From assembly GCA_900322135.1 (NCBI GenBank), contig ONYP01000019.1:1-48626 (forward strand): DNA of 48,626 nt, written 5' to 3'. Below the pieces are notes generated by a model. The model did not search any database. It was not told the origin of the DNA and saw only the letters and a list, made by a program, of their open reading frames with translations. This document shows, in pieces, positions 44,106-48,626 of this stretch. Position 1 is the first letter of the stretch. Each line of letters opens with the position of its first letter. Made by a program: the position numbers and the translations under genes. This DNA comes from an uncultured Prevotellaceae bacterium. Its GTDB lineage: Bacteria; Bacteroidota; Bacteroidia; Bacteroidales; Muribaculaceae.

Positions 44106-44935
44106 GTTCCACCTGTCCGCCCAGGATGTCGAGCAGTTCGGTAGTGATGCCCTGTTGACGCAGTTTGTTGTACTCCAGTTGCAGGCTGTCGAGCAGCTCC
44201 TTGGCGTTGTCGCTGGCCGCCTGCATCGCCATCACGCGCGCGCTCTGCTCGCTGGCCGTGCTCTGGATGAATACATCCTGGAGCATCGACTTGATGTGCA
44301 GGGGCAGCACGGTGTTGAAGATGGTGTTGGCGTCAGGCTCGAACAGGCAGGGGCTGTTGGCGGCACGCGGGGGCAAACACCTGCTTGCCGGTGGAGATGA
44401 AGTGCATGTACAGCACCTCCACACGGTCGAAGGTATGCTCCAGGAAACGCGTCTTCATCAGGTCGGTGAAGTCATACAGCTGCTCGCTGCCGCTGCGGGT
44501 GTTGAGCGCCACACGCTCGACCTGGATGTCGGCACCGGCAATCTTGGCCACCGCCTTGGTCATCTTCTTGCCCACAGGGACAACGGTGATGCCCACCTTG
44601 GAGCCATAGTCGGCACGCACTTGGCTGATTCTCGCCAACAACTGCTTGAAGATGTTGACATTGTAACCGCCGCACAAGCCGTCGTCACTGCCGAACACCA
44701 CCAGGGCAACACGCTGCACCTCACGCTCGACGATGAGCGGCGAGTCGAACTGCTGGTCGGTCACCAGCAGGTGGCTGATGACATGCTGCACCATGTGGCG
44801 GTAGGGCGAGAGACGCTGCAACTGGCCGGTGGCCTTGCGCATCTTGGACGACGAGATCATCTTCATGGCACTCGTCGTCTTCTGGGTCGAGGCTACCGAA
44901 CCTATTCGCGTCTTGAGTTCTCTTAATGTTGACAT
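44101..44935 (-). pseudogene. atpG: ATP synthase F1 gamma subunit, frameshifted
   Basis: The gamma stalk that couples rotor to catalysis is encoded in two frames. The first (44935 down to the shift) starts MSTLRELKTRIGSVASTQKT and runs to HFISTGKQV; the second resumes with RAANSPCLFEPDANTIFNTV and ends with the normal C-terminus ASEQSARVMAMQAASDNAKE and ITTELLDILGGQ. The shift is in a run of five C (plus-strand G5, 44369-44373): four C would give one continuous frame of about 277 residues. As read, the first frame stops at about 200 residues, without the C-terminal helix. A sequencing or assembly indel is the simplest cause; real mutation or slippage remain possible. Confidence 0.85.
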
Positions 44936-44959
44936 CTTGCGAACTTAAAATTTGCTTGA

Positions 44960-46555
44960 TTAACTGGCCGGGGCCACGGTATATTTCGCGGCGACATCGG
45001 CGGCAGCTTGCTTGAGCTTGGCCATTACATCGTCGTCAATCTTGCCCGAGCGCAGCACATCGAGCACATCGTGCTGGTGCTTGCCGCGCAGGAAGTTGAT
45101 GAACAGTTTCTCAAACTCGGCTACCTTGTCCAGGGGCACATCGCGCAACAGGCCGTTCACACCGCAATAGATGATGGCCACCTGTTCCTCGACCAACATG
45201 GGCGTATACTGGGGCTGCACGAGCAGACGCTCGTTCTTGCGGCCGGTGTCGATGGTGCGCGCGGTCACGGGATCAATGTCTCCACCAAACTTGGTGAAGG
45301 CCTCAAGCTCTCGATACTGGGCCTGGGCAATCTTGAGCGTACCAGCCACCTTCTTCATGCACTTAATCTGGGCGTTACCGCCGACACGCGATACCGAGAT
45401 ACCCACATTCACTGCCGGGCGGATACCCGAGTTGAACAGGGCCGACTCCAGATAGATCTGACCGTCGGTGATCGAAATCACATTGGTGGGAATATAGGCG
45501 CTCACATCGCCGGCCTGGGTCTCGATGATGGGCAATGCCGTCAGCGAGCCACCGCCCTTGACGATGGGCTTGAGCGGCGCGGGCAGGTCATTCATCACAC
45601 TGGCCACAGCCTGGTTCTCGTTGATCTTGGCTGCACGCTCGAGCAGACGGCTGTGCAAGTAGAAGATGTCGCCGGGATAAGCCTCACGGCCCGAGGGGCG
45701 CTTGAGGATCAGCGAGATCTCGCGGTAAGCAACAGCGTGCTTGGACAGGTCGTCGTAGATGACCAGAGCATCACGGCCGGTGTCGCGGAAGTACTCGCCG
45801 ATGGCGGCTCCGGCAAACGGTGCATAGTAACGCATCGACGCCGAGTCGGCTGCCGTAGCGGCAACGACGATGGTGTAAGGCAGGGCGTTGCTCTCCTCGA
45901 GTTTGTTGACGAGGGCAGCCACTGTCGAAGCCTTCTGGCCGATAGCGACATAGATGCAGTAGACCGGCTTGCCGGCTTCGTAGTTGGCACGCTGGTTGAT
46001 GATGGTGTCCACGGCTATGGCGGTCTTGCCAATCTGGCGGTCACCGATGATAAGTTCTCGCTGTCCGCGGCCGATGGGAATCATCGAGTCGATAGCCTTG
46101 AGGCCCGTCTGCAGCGGCTGGTTCACCGGCTGGCGGAAGATGACACCGGGAGCCTTGCGCTCCAGGGGCAGACGCAACTTGTCGCCCTCGATGGGGCCTT
46201 TGCCGTCGATGGGCTTGGCCAGCACATTGATAACGCGGCCCAAGAGCCCCTCACCGACCTCGATAGAAGCAATCTCGCCAGTACGGCGCACCTTCATGTT
46301 CTCGGTGACGGTGTCGACCTCGTCGAGCAGGATGATACCCACATCGCTCTCCTCGAGGTTCATGGCAACGCCGGTCACGCCGTTCTCGAACCTCACGAGC
46401 TCGTTGGCCTCGACATTGTGCAGGCCATAGGCGTGTGCCACACCGTCGCCCACCTCCAGGACGGTGCCTTCTTCTTCAAAGGCTACCTGCCTCTTGGCGA
46501 TGTCTTCGACGAGTTGCTGTTTCAGTATATCAGATATTTCACTGGGATTAATCAT
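44960..46555 (-). CDS. atpA: ATP synthase F1 alpha subunit
   Basis: A 531-residue regulatory nucleotide-binding subunit of F1. Family signatures are intact: [71 protein letters not shown]-type [20 protein letters not shown], and [17 protein letters not shown]. The P-loop reads GDRQIGKT rather than the usual GDRQTGKT. It lies 24 bases before atpG. Confidence 0.96.
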   Translation of the reverse strand: MINPSEISDILKQQLVEDIAKRQVAFEEEGTVLEVGDGVAHAYGLHNVEANELVRFENGVTGVAMNLEESDVGIILLDEVDTVTENMKVRRTGEIASIEVGEGLLGRVINVLAKPIDGKGPIEGDKLRLPLERKAPGVIFRQPVNQPLQTGLKAIDSMIPIGRGQRELIIGDRQIGKTAIAVDTIINQRANYEAGKPVYCIYVAIGQKASTVAALVNKLEESNALPYTIVVAATAADSASMRYYAPFAGAAIGEYFRDTGRDALVIYDDLSKHAVAYREISLILKRPSGREAYPGDIFYLHSRLLERAAKINENQAVASVMNDLPAPLKPIVKGGGSLTALPIIETQAGDVSAYIPTNVISITDGQIYLESALFNSGIRPAVNVGISVSRVGGNAQIKCMKKVAGTLKIAQAQYRELEAFTKFGGDIDPVTARTIDTGRKNERLLVQPQYTPMLVEEQVAIIYCGVNGLLRDVPLDKVAEFEKLFINFLRGKHQHDVLDVLRSGKIDDDVMAKLKQAAADVAAKYTVAPAS

Positions 46556-46567
46556 CGTTGGAATCTG

Positions 46568-47110
46568 TTATTTCTTTTGCAGTTGTAATCGCAATTCGTT
46601 CAACTCTCTCTTTACCGACGCATCGAGCACCAGGCCGTTGATGACCACAGTGAACCCGCCGATGAGTTCGGGGTCGATTTTCTTCTCGATTTCGAGTTCC
46701 ATGGCCCCGAGGCGTTTCTTCACGATGTCGATAATGGCATTGACCTCGGGCTCAGGCATGGGGACAGCGGTGGTGATGACCACATGGGCTATCTCGTGGG
46801 CCTCGCGGTAAAGGTCGACATAGGCTAAGGAAATCTTCTGCAGATACTCGGCTCGGTTGTTGCGCACGCACAGCAGCAGGAACTTGTCCAGTGAGCTGCC
46901 GGGTTTGCCGCCGACGAGTTTAAGCATGAAGGCTCCTTTGACCTCGTCAGAGATTTCGGGGTTGAGCACCGCGCGCTTGAGTTCGTCGATAGCGGTATAG
47001 CGGAAACTAAGCGTCTTCAGGAGTTCGTAGATCTCCTTAGAGTCGCCGTTCTCGACAGCGTACTTGTACAGCGCTTTGGCATATCGGCGTGGAATCAGTC
47101 CGTCACTCAT
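46568..47110 (-). CDS. atpH: ATP synthase F1 delta subunit
   Basis: A 180-residue OSCP-type peripheral stalk subunit. IPRRYAKALYKYAVENG at the N-terminus and ELIGGFTVVINGLVLDASVKR near the C-terminus are diagnostic. It links the b subunits to the top of F1. It is spaced 6 bases after atpF and 12 before atpA. Confidence 0.94.
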   Translation of the reverse strand: MSDGLIPRRYAKALYKYAVENGDSKEIYELLKTLSFRYTAIDELKRAVLNPEISDEVKGAFMLKLVGGKPGSSLDKFLLLCVRNNRAEYLQKISLAYVDLYREAHEIAHVVITTAVPMPEPEVNAIIDIVKKRLGAMELEIEKKIDPELIGGFTVVINGLVLDASVKRELNELRLQLQKK

Positions 47111-47116
47111 ATCGCG

Positions 47117-47614
47117 TTAGTTTTTAGTCTCAACCTCACTCAGATATTGGTCCACAAGCGCACGCTGGGCATCATCGCTGGCGATATTGCGGCGAATCAC
47201 CTTCTCGGCAATCTGCAACGCCAGGTCACCCACCTCGGTGCGCAATTGCTTTTCGGCCTCCTTGCGCGCCTGCTCAAGCGAGACTTGAGCGGCTTCGGTC
47301 ACCTTCTTGGCCTCGTCGGCTGCCTCGCTGCGCGCCTTCTCGATGAGTTCGTTGCGCGCCTTGGCGGCCTCGCGCAGGATTTCGGCCTGCTCGTTGTGGG
47401 CCTCGGCAATCAATTTGTCCGCCTCGGCCTTGGCATTGTCCAGGTGTGACTTAGCCTCCTGTGCATAGGCCACACCCTTGTCAATCAAGTCGGCACGCTC
47501 CTCCATCGACTTGATGATGAAGGGCCACGCCCACTTGGCAAGGATGCCAAAGAGGCACAGGAAGGCGATGAACATCCAGAACGCCAGGCCAAATTCAGGC
47601 TTGAAAAGTTCCAT
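47117..47614 (-). CDS. atpF: ATP synthase Fo b subunit
   Basis: A 165-residue peripheral stalk subunit: one membrane helix (FGLAFWMFIAFLCLFGILAK) and a long charged coiled coil to the end. Start chosen at 47614 (MELFKPEFG), the usual Bacteroidetes beginning; the frame stays open upstream to 47761 only because it crosses the truncated atpE in another frame. The start lies inside the 3' end of the shortened atpE frame. Confidence 0.93.
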   Translation of the reverse strand: MELFKPEFGLAFWMFIAFLCLFGILAKWAWPFIIKSMEERADLIDKGVAYAQEAKSHLDNAKAEADKLIAEAHNEQAEILREAAKARNELIEKARSEAADEAKKVTEAAQVSLEQARKEAEKQLRTEVGDLALQIAEKVIRRNIASDDAQRALVDQYLSEVETKN

Positions 47615-47783
47615 CTGGTAAACCGGTGCGGATGTCACCGGTGGATTCGGGCTGACGGGCGATAGCCTCCATAGCCGAGCCGCCAATGCGACCGATACCG
47701 ATACCTGCTGCGATTGCTGCGATACCTGCTCCAATTGCTGCGCCAAGATTGGCAATAGCATCTAATAAAATCATGTCTAACAT
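47595..47783 (-). pseudogene. atpE: ATP synthase Fo c subunit, truncated
   Basis: The first helix and the polar loop of subunit c are intact: AIGAGIAAIAAGIGIGRIGG and SAMEAIARQPESTGDIR. After residue 53 the frame runs into GLPDGTFQA and a stop, within sequence that is the leader and first codons of atpF. The second helix with the essential ion-binding carboxylate (expected as a stretch like MIIAAALVEGVAL) is missing, as is the atpE-atpF spacer. A c subunit of 62 residues cannot make a working rotor ring. A deletion of roughly 80-110 bp, real or from assembly, would explain it. Confidence 0.85.
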
Positions 47784-47862
47784 AATCGTAAAGTTTTTTA
47801 GTTTGTTATTGTTATTTATTTGTAATTCAATTAATTGATATTCAGTAATTTGGGGTTTCCAC

Positions 47863-48626
47863 TCACTCGGCAGCCTCAAGCTCGGCCTCGTGCTCGTGGA
47901 CATGTGCCATCGAGATGAACATCGTGGACAGGATGGTGAACACATAGGCCTGGATGAAACTTACCAGCACATCGAGCAGCAGCATGAACAGCGACAGGAC
48001 TATCGACAGCGGTGTAATCGCAGCGCCGACACCCGTGCCGAACATGTTGCCGAAGATGAAGATCAACAGCATGAACACGATGACCACCATGTGGCCACCC
48101 ATCATGTTGGCAAAGAGACGGATCATCAACGCGATGGGCTTGGTGAAGATACCGAAGATCTCGATGACCTGCATCAGGGGCACGGGGCACTTGAGCGGCG
48201 TGGGCACATCGGGCCAGAACATCTCTTTCCAGTAGTGCTTGGTACCCGTCAAGTTGGTCACCAGGAAGGTGATGACAGCGAGCACTGCCGTCACGGCCAG
48301 GTTACCCGTCAGGTTGGCACCGCCGGGGAAGATGACAATCAGTCCCAGCAGGTTCATCGTCAGGATGAAGAAGAACACCGTCAGCAGGTAAGGCCCGTAC
48401 TTGGGCGCCTCCTTGCCCATAATGGGGCGGATGGTGTCGGTGTAGACAAAGTCTACCACCAGTTCAAGGGCAGCAGTGAAGCGGCGCGGTGCCTTCATGC
48501 CGTTGCGCTTGTACCAGTTGCGCACCTTAAAGACAATCGCGATCACCAGCAGGGCGGCAATCAGGATGCCGGCCACATTCTTGGTGATGGAGAAGTCCCA
48601 GGGACGCACCTCGGTGCCGTCGTCCA
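47863..48626 (-). CDS. atpB: ATP synthase Fo a subunit, partial (5' end off window)
   Basis: The frame continues through the window edge as DDGTEVRPWDFSITKNVAG, so the true start is outside; Bacteroidetes AtpB has an N-terminal extension, which fits. Five helices are visible and the essential arginine of the proton path is in PIALMIRLFANMMGGH. The C-terminus HVHEHEAELEAAE is acidic. The 79-base AT-rich spacer to atpE holds nothing else of note. Confidence 0.93.
   Translation of the reverse strand, partial: DDGTEVRPWDFSITKNVAGILIAALLVIAIVFKVRNWYKRNGMKAPRRFTAALELVVDFVYTDTIRPIMGKEAPKYGPYLLTVFFFILTMNLLGLIVIFPGGANLTGNLAVTAVLAVITFLVTNLTGTKHYWKEMFWPDVPTPLKCPVPLMQVIEIFGIFTKPIALMIRLFANMMGGHMVVIVFMLLIFIFGNMFGTGVGAAITPLSIVLSLFMLLLDVLVSFIQAYVFTILSTMFISMAHVHEHEAELEAAE

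Noticed and set aside
47117-47761. A longer start for atpF at 47761
   Set aside because: The extension reads the atpE DNA in another frame; the b subunit begins at MELFKPEFG.

Overview
The window reads as a chromosomal segment of a Bacteroidales bacterium, perhaps Muribaculaceae or a relative, although the family is uncertain. The evidence is the gene content: TamL-type Omp85 lipoprotein, type IX secretion C-terminal domain, choice-of-anchor J surface protein, dockerin-like C-terminus, and a Nuo complex without EFG. Spacers also carry Bacteroidetes promoter elements (TAnnTTTG) instead of -35/-10 boxes, and most genes lack a Shine-Dalgarno sequence. Coding DNA looks GC-rich and spacers are AT-rich. 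All 38 genes lie on the minus strand, so transcription runs from high to low coordinates; I found no credible plus-strand gene, tRNA, rRNA, CRISPR or transposase.

Layout from the transcriptional start side. (1) 48.6-44.1 kb: F1Fo ATP synthase genes atpB (cut by the edge), atpE, atpF, atpH, atpA, atpG. As written, atpE has lost its second membrane helix and atpG has a one-base frameshift. (2) 44.1-37.5 kb: nuoI-J-K-L-M-N, the membrane arm of complex I, directly behind atpG and without nuoA, B, CD or H. (3) 37.1-34.4 kb: a secreted leucine-rich-repeat/dockerin protein. (4) 34.2-28.9 kb: a three-gene set of beta-propeller and N-acetylmuramoyl-L-alanine amidase modules, fused in one gene and separate in the next two. 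(5) 28.6-27.0 kb: an Hsp20 chaperone and a BadF-type sugar kinase, each a separate unit. (6) 26.8-12.5 kb: a probable ten-gene peptidoglycan salvage operon: amidase, two-domain glycosyltransferase, DUF4922 (GalT/HIT-like), SpoIID/LytB-like protein, AmpG-like permease with a large insert, NamZ exo-muramidase, COG4299 membrane protein (candidate MurNAc transporter), BadF kinase (candidate MurK), MurQ etherase, GDSL esterase. (7) 12.5-12.0 kb: a gene-free stretch with nested inverted repeats and a terminator-like hairpin. (8) 12.0-1.8 kb: housekeeping and envelope genes (DUF5106, DoxX, mnmA, bifunctional nuclease, NupG-like transporter, rsmE, kdsA, TPR protein, tamL). (9) 1.6 kb to the edge: a choice-of-anchor J surface protein running off the window.

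Inferred logic of the salvage operon: exported amidase, NamZ and esterase trim wall fragments in the periplasm. The AmpG-like and COG4299 proteins bring muropeptides and MurNAc inside, and kinase plus MurQ turn MurNAc into GlcNAc-6-phosphate and lactate. The SpoIID, DUF4922 and glycosyltransferase proteins lack signal peptides and add steps I cannot assign. The order resembles the murT-murK-murQ neighbourhood known from Tannerella forsythia.

The most notable items are the damaged ATP synthase genes and truncated nuo set, the AmpG insert, the fused/split propeller-amidase paralogues, an intergenic family of 9-bp TCTAGA-centred tandem arrays at gene ends, and a candidate structured RNA near 12.2-12.4 kb.
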